A stretch of 64,000 nt of DNA from Actinospica robiniae DSM 44927 (GTDB lineage: Bacteria; Actinomycetota; Actinomycetes; Streptomycetales; Catenulisporaceae). The translations under genes were made by a program, and so were the position numbers. Of this stretch, positions 26,924 to 34,918 are shown one piece after another (within the stretch, counting starts at the first letter, position 1; the number at the start of each line of letters is the position of its first letter). The stretch is from contig NZ_KI632511.1 in assembly GCF_000504285.1 (NCBI RefSeq), forward strand, positions 5,314,154 through 5,378,153, read 5' to 3'. A model generated the notes under the pieces. The model did not search any database, was not told the origin of the DNA, and saw nothing but the letters and a program-made list of their open reading frames with translations.

Positions 26924-28432
26924 CTAGTAAGCGCTCAGGCCCTGCCCGAAGGCGCCGGCGGACTGGACCACGGACGAACAGGTCGCCTCGGCGAAGGTCT
27001 GCGCGCCGCCGGAGCACTCGCTGTCGCGGGTGGCGGACCACATCGCGAGCCAGGCGAGGCCGTTGCTCTTGGCCCAGGAGGCCAGCGCGCTCGCGTCGGC
27101 CACGGTGAAGGTCTCGGTGCTCACGTCGTTGACGCCGATCATCGGGGTGACGGCGATCTTCGCGTAGGCCTGAGCGGTGGTCAGGCCGGTCCAGACCGAC
27201 TGCACCTGCTGCATGGTCGCGGTCGCGGCCTGCTCCGCCAGCGTGGCCATGTCGCCGGGGAAAGAGCTGCCGTAATCCATCGCCATCACGTTCACCGCGG
27301 CGATCGACGCGCCGTCGGCCTTGGCGTTGGAAAGCACGGCGACGCCGTCGCTGGTGAGGCCGGAGGGCAGCACCGGCAGGGTGTAGGAGACCTGCAGGCC
27401 CGGGTCCTCGGACTCGAGGGTGGCGATCGCCTGGTTGCGCCGGTTGATCGAGGCGGTGTCGGTGACGGCCGCGCCCTCGACGTCGAAGTCGATCTCAGTG
27501 AGCGAATACTGCTTGATCACGGACTGGTACGCCGCGGCCAGCGTGCTCGCCGAGGTGCAGCTCTGGGCGAGTTCGGTGCCTGCTTCACCGCCGAAGGAGA
27601 CGCGCACGTCACCGCCGGCCGCACGCAGGCCCGAGATGTCGGACGCGATGGACGAGTCGTTGAGCGCGGTGACTCCGCCCCATTCCGGCGTGCACGCGGT
27701 CGTGCCGCTGGTGATGAAGGCCAGGTTGAAGTACTTCGTGCCCTCGGTCGCGGCCGCGCCGCTCAGGTTGTAGAGCGGGTAGAGGGAGAGGTCGGCGTAC
27801 GGGGAGAACCTGCCGTAGCCGCCGGATCCGGAGCCGCCGGTGGAGGTCGCGGTGGCCGAGGCGCTCGCGGACGGCTTCGCCGAGGCCGACGCGCTGGCGG
27901 ACGCGGACGGCTTCGCCGACGCGCTCGCCGGAACCGAGGCCGGGACCGACGGCGTGGTCGTGGTCGAGCCCGAACAGGCGCTGCCGTTGATCGTGCAGCT
28001 GGACGGCTCGCCGGTGCCGTTGACCGTGAAGCCGAAGGTGGTGCTGGCGCCGGCGGCCAGGGTGCCGTTCCAGCTCGCGTTGGCGACGGTGTAGGTCTGG
28101 CCACTGGCCGTCTCAGTGCCGTTCCACAGGCTGTCCACACTCGAGCCGGCGGGCAGGCCGAAGACCACGGTCCAGTTGCTGATCGCGCTCGAAGTGGTGT
28201 TGGTGATCGTGTACTGGCCGGTGTAGCCGCCGTCCCAGGTGCTGGTCTCGGCGAACGCGGCGGCGGGCACGGCCGCGTTGGCGCCGGTGGCCAGGGCCAC
28301 TCCGGCGCCGGCCGCGACGAGGGTGGCCCCGGTGCCGATCGCGGTGAGCTTCACGCGACGGGAGAAGCGCGGGGCGCGCGGGCGGGAGCCGCGCGAAGGG
28401 TCTGCGGGGGCTGACGAGGCGTGCTGGCCCAT
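26924..28432 (-). CDS. Secreted GH18 chitinase-like enzyme with CBM2
   Basis: A 502-residue secreted protein. The N-terminal signal peptide has a twin-arginine SRRVKLT start and cleaves near GANAA (about residue 55). CBM2-like module about 60-165 (GQYTITNTT, NWTVVFGLP, WNGTLAAGASTTFGF), then a Ser/Ala/Pro/Lys linker about 165-210, then a GH18 catalytic domain with the DxDxE motif in LTEIDFDVEG, whose Glu is the general acid. GH18 hydrolyses chitin or related beta-1,4-GlcNAc polymers outside the cell. ATG 28432 has AAGGA upstream. Direct repeats upstream may bind a response regulator. Confidence 0.88.
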   Translation of the reverse strand: MGQHASSAPADPSRGSRPRAPRFSRRVKLTAIGTGATLVAAGAGVALATGANAAVPAAAFAETSTWDGGYTGQYTITNTTSSAISNWTVVFGLPAGSSVDSLWNGTETASGQTYTVANASWNGTLAAGASTTFGFTVNGTGEPSSCTINGSACSGSTTTTPSVPASVPASASAKPSASASASASAKPSASASATATSTGGSGSGGYGRFSPYADLSLYPLYNLSGAAATEGTKYFNLAFITSGTTACTPEWGGVTALNDSSIASDISGLRAAGGDVRVSFGGEAGTELAQSCTSASTLAAAYQSVIKQYSLTEIDFDVEGAAVTDTASINRRNQAIATLESEDPGLQVSYTLPVLPSGLTSDGVAVLSNAKADGASIAAVNVMAMDYGSSFPGDMATLAEQAATATMQQVQSVWTGLTTAQAYAKIAVTPMIGVNDVSTETFTVADASALASWAKSNGLAWLAMWSATRDSECSGGAQTFAEATCSSVVQSAGAFGQGLSAY

Positions 28433-28556
28433 GGGGAGGTCCTTACGGTGAGAACGCTTCGGACGGCTGGGTGCCGTGATTGGTCCAGACCTGTGGGTCG
28501 GGCCGGGACGGGTCCCCAACGTAGCGAGCCGGATCCGAGGCCACAGCCCCGAATCA

Positions 28557-28644
28557 TTAACCGCGCCCTAAGGCTCCCTCAGGACCGGCCGCCGCGTCCG
28601 GCGCCGGTCCCGGAACCTTAACCAGGGCCTAAGCCTCGCTCAGG
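28557..28644. promoter_or_regulatory. Two 27-bp direct repeats upstream of the GH18 gene
   Basis: 28557-28583 and 28618-28644 match at 22 of 27 positions, each with TTAACC, then (C)CTAAG, then CTCAGG, 61 bp apart centre to centre (about six helical turns). This is typical of OmpR-family regulator binding. They lie 125-212 bp upstream of the GH18 start, next to a two-component system. Confidence 0.55.
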
Positions 28645-28722
28645 GCTCGTCGCCGCGGCGGCCCGACGGCGGCGGAACGGCTTGGCAGCGGCGAGGATTT
28701 CAGCCGTGGCGCACATGACGCT

Positions 28723-29262
28723 CTATGCGCCCGCCGTCACTGTCTGCACGGTAGGAGAGGTTCCAGCCCAGGTGGCGATCACTTCGTACGCCGTCCCCGC
28801 GTCGGCCGGCGAGAATTCGACCTCGACGAAACCGTCGGTCTGCCACGACTGGACGGTGAAACCGGAGTTGGGCGTGGCCGCGACCAGCGTCGCCTTCGTG
28901 GTGCCCACGTCCAGCACGACGGTCCCGCCCGGGGTCGTGTACCGGCGCTGCATCTCGTCCGGCGCCTCGGCCGGGGCGGAGGGCGAGGTGGACGGCTTGC
29001 CGTGGGTGGCCGGGGCGCTGCTCGCGCCGCGGGACCGGCTGGGCGCGGCCGAGGTGGCCGGCGCCGGAGCGCTGGAGCCGCGCGCCGGGCTGCGCACCGG
29101 GGTGGTGGCCGCGTCCTGCACCGGCCAGGCCGCGATGTCGGCCACGTGCGGTCCGGCGGTGGCGGTGGACAGCACCGAGTTCAGACCCGCCCAGACCACC
29201 GCCATCGCGGTGGCCGTGGCCGCGGCCCAGGCCAGGACCGCGTACAACGCCCGCTTCGACAC
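28723..29262 (-). CDS. Membrane-anchored extracytoplasmic protein of unknown function
   Basis: A 179-residue protein with one N-terminal membrane segment (about 5-27), a Ser/Ala/Pro/Thr linker (45-95) and a C-terminal beta-rich domain (95-179) including GGTVVLDVGTTKATLVAATP and WAGTSPTVQTVTAGA. Start GTG 29262 has GGAG 6 nt upstream. It is divergent from the two-component genes and upstream of the GH18 gene on the same strand, so it may be part of the same response; function unknown. Confidence 0.7.
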   Translation of the reverse strand: MSKRALYAVLAWAAATATAMAVVWAGLNSVLSTATAGPHVADIAAWPVQDAATTPVRSPARGSSAPAPATSAAPSRSRGASSAPATHGKPSTSPSAPAEAPDEMQRRYTTPGGTVVLDVGTTKATLVAATPNSGFTVQSWQTDGFVEVEFSPADAGTAYEVIATWAGTSPTVQTVTAGA

Positions 29263-29319
29263 GCTCGCTCCGCTTCTGTCCGGGCCCCGCCTCGTCGCGG
29301 GTCCGGCCGCGTTCATCCA

Positions 29320-29348
29320 TTGGCTGACCGCGGTCAATCCGTTAGGTT
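29320..29348 (+). promoter_or_regulatory. Two-component operon promoter with palindrome in spacer
   Basis: TTGGCT (29320-29325) and TAGGTT (29343-29348) are 17 bp apart. The perfect 12-bp palindrome TGACCGCGGTCA (29325-29336) fills the spacer. The -10 ends 8 nt before the ATG at 29357 and there is no ribosome binding site, so the message is nearly leaderless. Confidence 0.55.
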
Positions 29349-29356
29349 GCCACACT

Positions 29357-30061
29357 ATGGCTCGCGTACTGCTTGTCGAAGACGATCCGGATATTCGCAC
29401 CACCGTGATACGCCAATTGTCCGAGTTCGGACACAGCGTGCGCAGCGCGGGCACCGCGCTGACCGCGCTGCGCGAGGCCACTCGCGACCCGGGCGACGTG
29501 ATCGTGCTCGACCTCGGCCTGCCGGACCTCGACGGGTCCGAGGCGCTCAAGATGCTGCGCGCGGTCACCCGCACCCCGGTGATCATCGCCACCGCCCGGG
29601 ACGACGAGGCCGAGATCATCCGGCTGCTGCACGCGGGCGCGGACGACTACCTGGTCAAGCCGTACTCCTCGGCCCACCTCGCGGCCCGGATCGCGGCCGT
29701 GCTGCGGCGATCCGGGATCGGCGCGCAGCCGACCGCGCTGAAGGTGGGCGGGCTGGAGATCGACCCGCGGCGGCGCCAGGCCACCCTGGACGGGGCCCGG
29801 CTGGACCTGAGCCGGCGTGAATTCGACCTGCTGGCCTACCTCGCGGCCCGGCCCGGCGAGGTGGTCACCCGGCGCGAGCTGCTCTCCGAGGTGTGGCAGC
29901 TGCCCTACGGCGACGACCAGACCATCGACGTGCACCTGTCCTGGCTGCGCCGCAAGCTCGGCGAGCGGGCGAGCCGGCCGCGCTATCTGCACACGGTGCG
30001 CGGCGTCGGGGTGCGGCTGATGGAGCCCGCCGATCCCGTGCCTCCCGAGTCCTCGCCGTGA
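29357..30061 (+). CDS. OmpR/PhoB-family response regulator
   Basis: A 234-residue regulator. The receiver domain (1-120) has the acidic pair EDD at 8-10, phospho-acceptor Asp52 in VLDLGLPDLDG, and K in LVKPYSS. The winged-helix domain (about 130-225) carries LSRREFDLLAYLA and DVHLSWLRRKLG. It binds DNA when phosphorylated by the downstream kinase. Candidate targets are the palindrome in its own promoter and the direct repeats before the GH18 gene; both are inference. Confidence 0.93.
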   Translation: MARVLLVEDDPDIRTTVIRQLSEFGHSVRSAGTALTALREATRDPGDVIVLDLGLPDLDGSEALKMLRAVTRTPVIIATARDDEAEIIRLLHAGADDYLVKPYSSAHLAARIAAVLRRSGIGAQPTALKVGGLEIDPRRRQATLDGARLDLSRREFDLLAYLAARPGEVVTRRELLSEVWQLPYGDDQTIDVHLSWLRRKLGERASRPRYLHTVRGVGVRLMEPADPVPPESSP

Positions 30062-30111
30062 CGGCCCCGCGCGGGCCCGGGGCCGTGCGAGGGGGTCGCC
30101 CGGAAGCCGGG

Positions 30112-31524
30112 ATGCGCTGGTCCCTGGCCCGCGTCGCCTTCGCCGTCACCAGCATGATCGCGCTGGCCTTCCTGATCCCGCTGGGCGTCGCGATGGAGCA
30201 CATCGCGCAGGAGAACGCCCGGCACCAGGCCGAGGCCCAGATCACCGCCCTCGAACCCTTGCTCGCGGTGACGACGGATCAGGCCCGGCTCGACGACGCG
30301 CTCGCCACCCTCAGCGGCGGCCAGATCGTCGGCATCGTGCTGCCGGGCGGGGCCGTGCTGGGCACGAATCATGCCGCGGCCTCGCAGCTCACCGAAGCCG
30401 TCGCACAACGCCGCGCAACCTCGTTGGCCGTCGCGGGCGGGCAGGAGCTCGTACAGCCCGAGCAGCTGAGCTCTGGCATGGCTTTGATCGAGGTCTATCT
30501 CGCCGATTCGGCCAGCGAGCACGGCCTGGTCCGGGCCTGGGCGACGCTGAGCGCGGTGGCGGCGCTGCTGGTGCTCGGTTCGACCGTCGTGGCCGACCGT
30601 CTGGCCACCCGCGTCGTGGGCGCCTCGCGGCACCTGGCCGACGCTTCCCGGCGGCTGGGCGAAGGCGAGACCGGCGTGCGGGTGGTGGCCGGCGGCCCGC
30701 GCGAGTTGGCGGAGGCCGGCGAAGCGTTCAACGCGATGGCCGACCGGGTCGTGCAGCTGATAGCGGCGGAACGCGAGATGGTCGCCGACCTCTCGCACCG
30801 GCTGCGCACGCCGCTGACCGCGCTGCGGCTGAACGCGGCCGGACTCGGCGACAGCCAGGCCGCCCGGCAGACCCAGGAGTCCGTCGCCCGGCTCGAGCAG
30901 GAAGTGGACCGGATCATCCGGGCCGCGCGGGCCGGCAAGGAGGGCAGCGCCGCACCGCTGGCCGGCGCGGTGTGCGAGGTCACGGCCGTGGCCCGGGAAC
31001 GGATCGCGTTCTGGTCCGCGCTGGCCGAGGACGAGGACCGGCCCTGGCGCTTCTTCGGTCCTACCTCCGGCGTGCCGGACGGCTCCGGCACGGTCCGCAC
31101 GGAGCAGCGCACCGACGTGGTGGCGATCTCGGCGCAGGAGCTCAGCGCGGCGCTGGACACCTTGCTGGGCAACATCTTCCGGCACACGCCGGAGGGCACC
31201 GGCTTCCAGGTGACCGTGCACACCGGCGAGGGCAGCGTCGCAGTGCTGATCGACGACTCCGGGCCCGGCCTGGCCGTGCCGGACGGCCTGGCCCTGCAGC
31301 GCGGCGCGGGCACCGGCGGCGACGGCTCGACCGGGCTGGGCCTGGACATCGTGCGCAAGCTGGCCGAGCGGGTCGGCGGCGCGCTCTCGACCGGCCGCTC
31401 GCCCTTGGGCGGCCTGCAGGTGCACGTGAGCCTGCCGACCCTGGCGTCGCGTCAGCCGCAGCCCAAGGCGCCGTTCAAAGCGCGTGTGCCACGAGCGCGA
31501 CGTGCCGGCCGAGGTGACGGGTGA
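30112..31524 (+). CDS. Sensor histidine kinase
   Basis: A 470-residue membrane kinase: membrane segments near 10-30 and 145-165, an extracytoplasmic sensor region between them, a HAMP-like stretch, H-box DLSHRLRTPLTAL with the phospho-His, N-box LLGNIFRHTPEG and the ATP-lid glycines DDSGPGL and GDGSTGLGLDI. It pairs with the adjacent regulator. ATG 30112 has GGAAG 8 nt upstream; GTG 30058, overlapping the previous stop as GTGA, is an alternative. Its 3' end overlaps the convergent gene by 50 bp. Confidence 0.9.
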   Translation: MRWSLARVAFAVTSMIALAFLIPLGVAMEHIAQENARHQAEAQITALEPLLAVTTDQARLDDALATLSGGQIVGIVLPGGAVLGTNHAAASQLTEAVAQRRATSLAVAGGQELVQPEQLSSGMALIEVYLADSASEHGLVRAWATLSAVAALLVLGSTVVADRLATRVVGASRHLADASRRLGEGETGVRVVAGGPRELAEAGEAFNAMADRVVQLIAAEREMVADLSHRLRTPLTALRLNAAGLGDSQAARQTQESVARLEQEVDRIIRAARAGKEGSAAPLAGAVCEVTAVARERIAFWSALAEDEDRPWRFFGPTSGVPDGSGTVRTEQRTDVVAISAQELSAALDTLLGNIFRHTPEGTGFQVTVHTGEGSVAVLIDDSGPGLAVPDGLALQRGAGTGGDGSTGLGLDIVRKLAERVGGALSTGRSPLGGLQVHVSLPTLASRQPQPKAPFKARVPRARRAGRGDG

Positions 31525-32674
31525 CGATCAGCGTGGCGGCGTTGGTCTTGGGCCCGCCCAGCTTGAGTTGACGGCGTAGCGCCTCGGGGTCGATATCGGC
31601 ACCGCGCTTCTTAATGGTCAGCGTGCCGTAACCGCGTTCGGCGACGAAGGCGCGCAGTTTCTTCACGTTGAACGGCAGCACATCGGTGATCTCGTAGCCG
31701 GCGGCGTAGGGCGTGTCCGTGTGCTTATCCGAGGTCAGATACGCGATGGTCGGGTCGAGCGTGCGGGCGTCGAGCAGATCGGCGAGGTCGCCGAGCAGGC
31801 GGGCACGGATGACGGCGCCGTCCGGCTCGTACAGGTAGGGCCCGATCTCGCCGGGGGCCGGGTCGTGGGGGATGGCGGATTCGGAGGGGTCGGCCGAGCC
31901 CGCGGCGAGGCTGTGCGGGCCGGGCAGCAGCGTGGCCCGGCGGGAGGCGGTGCGCAGCGGGCCGAAGTAGATCCCCGCCTCCTTGACGTCGCCGCCGTCC
32001 GAGACCCACTCCGCCTCGGCCTCCGCGGGCAGGGCGCCGTGCGGGATGCCGGGCGCGACCTTGAAGCCCGCCGCGGGCACCCGCTCGGCCAGCCCGACCG
32101 CGAAGGACCACGGCGGCGAGTAGGCGGCCGGATCGAACACCCGGCCGCGTTCGGCGCGGCGGGCCGGGTCGAGGAAGACCGCGTCGCAGCCGTCCAGCGA
32201 CACCTCGGCGACGTCGGCGCAGACCACCTCCACCCGCTCGGCCAGACCGAGGGCCGCGGCGTTGGCCCGCGCCACGGCACAGGTGAGCGGATCGCGGTCG
32301 ACGGCGAGCACGTCGATCCCGGCCGCGGCGAAGGCGAGCGCGTCCCCGCCGATCCCGCAGCACAGGTCGGCGACGCGGCGTACGCCGGCGGCCGTGAATC
32401 TTTCAGCCCGCAGCCGGGCCACCTGACGACGGGTGGACTGCTCGTAGCCGGCCTCGGTGAAGTACAGGTCCGCGGCCTGCTCGCCGAACTTCGCCCGGGC
32501 CCGGCGGCGCAGCCGGTCCTGGGTCAGCGCCGCGGAGACCAGTTCGGCGGGGTAGCGGGCGCGCAGCGCCGTCGCGGCGGCCAGCGGATCCGCCGAATCC
32601 GATCCGGCCGCGAGTTCGGCGAGCAACGCCCGGCCACGCTCCGTGAGCAAGCAGTCGAATTCAGTGAGATCCAC
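31475..32674 (-). CDS. Class I SAM methyltransferase with THUMP-like domain
   Basis: A 399-residue protein. The middle has the SAM motif DLCCGIGGDALAFAAAG, then VDRDPLTCAVARANA and the DPARR catalytic-type motif in FLDPARRAERGR. The C-terminal THUMP-like part has TIKKRGADIDPEALRRQLK. Probably modifies RNA, but the target is unknown. GTG 32674 has no clear ribosome binding site and may be leaderless. It is divergent from the DUF2079 gene 44 bp away. Confidence 0.82.
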   Translation of the reverse strand: MDLTEFDCLLTERGRALLAELAAGSDSADPLAAATALRARYPAELVSAALTQDRLRRRARAKFGEQAADLYFTEAGYEQSTRRQVARLRAERFTAAGVRRVADLCCGIGGDALAFAAAGIDVLAVDRDPLTCAVARANAAALGLAERVEVVCADVAEVSLDGCDAVFLDPARRAERGRVFDPAAYSPPWSFAVGLAERVPAAGFKVAPGIPHGALPAEAEAEWVSDGGDVKEAGIYFGPLRTASRRATLLPGPHSLAAGSADPSESAIPHDPAPGEIGPYLYEPDGAVIRARLLGDLADLLDARTLDPTIAYLTSDKHTDTPYAAGYEITDVLPFNVKKLRAFVAERGYGTLTIKKRGADIDPEALRRQLKLGGPKTNAATLIVTRHLGRHVALVAHAL

Positions 32675-32705
32675 GCGACATATTCTGGCTCACTGCGCGG
32701 TTCGG

Positions 32706-32711
32706 TACTCT
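32706..32711 (+). promoter_or_regulatory. -10 element of a leaderless promoter
   Basis: TACTCT ends 7 nt before the GTG start at 32719, and no ribosome binding site is present, so the mRNA probably starts at the start codon. Confidence 0.5.
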
Positions 32712-32718
32712 GCCCCCT

Positions 32719-34338
32719 GTGCGTTTCCCACGAATAGGTTCAGACCGGTCGCAATCTCCGAATCGGTCGGTCTACGGCCCCTGGCTGCTGGCTCTCGCGC
32801 TCTTCCTGGTCTACGGCACCGACTCGCTGGCCCGGTACTACCGGATGGCGCCCGGATCCTACGACCTCGGCATCTTCGTCGAGGCGGTCAAGCAGTACGG
32901 GCACTTCCACGCGCCGATCGTGGACGTCATGGGGCAGAACTTCAATCTGCTCGGGGACCACTTCCATCCGATCCTGGCCGTGCTCGGGCCGATCTTCCTG
33001 GTCTTCCCGAGCCCGCTGACGCTGCTGATCGCGCAGGCCGCGCTGTTCTCCGTCGCGGCGGTGCCGCTGGTGTGGCTGGGCCGTTCCCGGCTGGGCCAGG
33101 GCGGGGCCTACGCCGTGGGCGTGGCCTACGGGCTGAGCTTCGGGATCGCGCAGGCGGTGGACTTCGACTTCCACGAGATCGCCTTCGCCGTACCCCTGCT
33201 CGCCTTCGCGCTGTGGGCGATGCTCGAGGACCGCGACGCGGTGCTGATCTCCTGCTGCTTCCTGGCGCTGCTGTGCAAGGAGGACATCGGGCTGACCTTC
33301 GTGCTGCCGATCGGCATCGCGGTGATGCTGCGCGGCCGGCTGGTGCTCGGCGCGGTGGTCTCGGCGATGGGCACGGCCGGATCGCTGATCGCGATCTACT
33401 GGCTGATCCCGATGTTCAACCCGCAGCACATCTACACGTACTGGAGCAAGAACGGCTGCCTCGGCGCGCACGGGGCCGCCGCGACCGGCGCCGCACCCGC
33501 CACCCCCGGCTCCGACCCGATCACCTGCCTGCTCAGCTCCGCCCAGTCGAACGCCGGAACCAAGCTGGAGCTGGTTTTCCTGCTGCTCGCGGTGACGGCG
33601 TTCTGCGCGCTGCGTTCGCCGCTGGGGCTGCTCGCGGTGCCGAACCTGGCGCTGCGCTTCATCTCCACCGACTCGAGCTTCTGGGGCACCGGCTACCACT
33701 ACAACGCCGTGCTGATGCCGGTCCTGTGCGTGGCCGCGATCGACGCGATGGACCGGGCCCGGCGGGCCAAGGCCGCGGTGCCGCTCGAAGCGGACCCGGC
33801 CGCGGCCGAAGCGGAGGCCGAACCGGAGGTCGTCGCCACCGAAGCGCCGGAGGAATCGGCCGAGCCGTTCACTCCGACGAGTGAACCGGTGCGCGGCGAG
33901 CCATACGCGCCGGGTGCGATCCGGCGCTGGGGCGCGGGCGCGAGCGGCGCGATGGGCCGGCACGGCGCGGTGGCGATGCTCGCGGCGAGCCTGGCCATGG
34001 TCCCGCAGTTCGCGTTCAACCAGTTCTTCAACCCGGGCACCTTCACCTTCGACGCCCGCACCGACGCGCTGCGCCAGGCCGTGGCGATGGTGCCGAGCGG
34101 CGTCACCGTGGAGGCCACGATCAACGTGCTGGCCCCGCTGGCCGCCCGGGACGACGCGTACTGGGTCGGCAACTCCAACCCGGCGCCGCAGTACGTGGTG
34201 CTCGACGCGGTGGTCTCCGGCTTCCCCGGCACCATCTCGGATCCGGTGCAGTGGGTGGACGGCCGGCACACCGGCAGCAGCTACGAGATCATCTGGAGCA
34301 ACCCGTACGGGATCTACGTGCTCAAGCAGATGAGTTGA
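32719..34338 (+). CDS. DUF2079 multi-pass membrane protein
   Basis: A 539-residue integral membrane protein with roughly ten hydrophobic segments and family-type stretches SYDLGIFVEAVKQYGHFHAP, LGDHFHPILA and DFHEIAFAVPLLAFALWAM. The His/Asp/Glu cluster in DFDFHEIAF suggests a GT-C-like glycosyltransferase site, but no function is established. A hydrophilic Glu/Ala-rich insert lies at about 355-400, and a short extracytoplasmic C-terminal domain ends in YGIYVLKQMS. GTG 32719 fits a leaderless start. Confidence 0.78.
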   Translation: MRFPRIGSDRSQSPNRSVYGPWLLALALFLVYGTDSLARYYRMAPGSYDLGIFVEAVKQYGHFHAPIVDVMGQNFNLLGDHFHPILAVLGPIFLVFPSPLTLLIAQAALFSVAAVPLVWLGRSRLGQGGAYAVGVAYGLSFGIAQAVDFDFHEIAFAVPLLAFALWAMLEDRDAVLISCCFLALLCKEDIGLTFVLPIGIAVMLRGRLVLGAVVSAMGTAGSLIAIYWLIPMFNPQHIYTYWSKNGCLGAHGAAATGAAPATPGSDPITCLLSSAQSNAGTKLELVFLLLAVTAFCALRSPLGLLAVPNLALRFISTDSSFWGTGYHYNAVLMPVLCVAAIDAMDRARRAKAAVPLEADPAAAEAEAEPEVVATEAPEESAEPFTPTSEPVRGEPYAPGAIRRWGAGASGAMGRHGAVAMLAASLAMVPQFAFNQFFNPGTFTFDARTDALRQAVAMVPSGVTVEATINVLAPLAARDDAYWVGNSNPAPQYVVLDAVVSGFPGTISDPVQWVDGRHTGSSYEIIWSNPYGIYVLKQMS

Positions 34339-34396
34339 CGGTGGCTGGCCCTAGGATCGGCCCTGACGGTCATTCACCAACCAAGGAGCGATCCTC

Positions 34397-34825
34397 ATGG
34401 CCACGACACGCAAGGCCTCGGCCCACTGGGAAGGCAGCCTGATGGAGGGCAAGGGCCGGGTCGCCTTCGACTCGTCCCACGCCGGCGAATTCGACGTCAA
34501 CTGGGCCGCGCGCTCGGCCGAGCCCAACGGCGTCACCTCGCCGGAGGAGCTGATCGGCGCGGCCCACTCGACCTGCTACTCCATGGCGCTCTCGCACGCG
34601 CTGGCGCAGAACGGCACCCCGCCCACCACGGTCGACACCGCCGCCGAGGTCGACTTCCAGCCGGGCACCGGGATCACCGCGATCCGGCTGTCGGTGCGGG
34701 CCGCGGTGCCCGGGCTGACCGAGGACCAGTTCGTGGACTTCGCCGTCGCGGCCAAGGAGGGCTGCCCGGTCTCCCAGGCGCTCAAGGCCGTGCCGATCAC
34801 GCTGAGTACCGAGTTCGTAGCCTGA
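34397..34825 (+). CDS. OsmC/Ohr-family peroxiredoxin
   Basis: A 142-residue OsmC-type protein that reduces organic hydroperoxides. The two redox cysteines are Cys60 in HSTCYSMAL and Cys123 in GCPVSQAL. Normal length. ATG 34397 has AAGGAG upstream. The following genes encode a flavin/haem-type reductase pair, so the area has a redox flavour, but the 90-bp gap with an operator-like palindrome suggests separate control. Confidence 0.92.
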   Translation: MATTRKASAHWEGSLMEGKGRVAFDSSHAGEFDVNWAARSAEPNGVTSPEELIGAAHSTCYSMALSHALAQNGTPPTTVDTAAEVDFQPGTGITAIRLSVRAAVPGLTEDQFVDFAVAAKEGCPVSQALKAVPITLSTEFVA

Positions 34826-34857
34826 GCCTGGGCCGTTTAGCAATTTTTCTTCAAATC

Positions 34858-34873
34858 TCGAAGAAATCTTCGA
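34858..34873. promoter_or_regulatory. Operator-like palindrome before the ferric reductase gene
   Basis: TCGAAGA-AA-TCTTCGA, a perfect 7-bp inverted repeat with a 2-bp centre, in an AT-rich patch 46 bp upstream of the ATG at 34919. A dimeric redox or metal regulator could bind here. Confidence 0.55.
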
Positions 34874-34918
34874 CCAAAGCCTCACGATCAACCGAGCAGA
34901 CGAGGTTTACTTCCGGCC

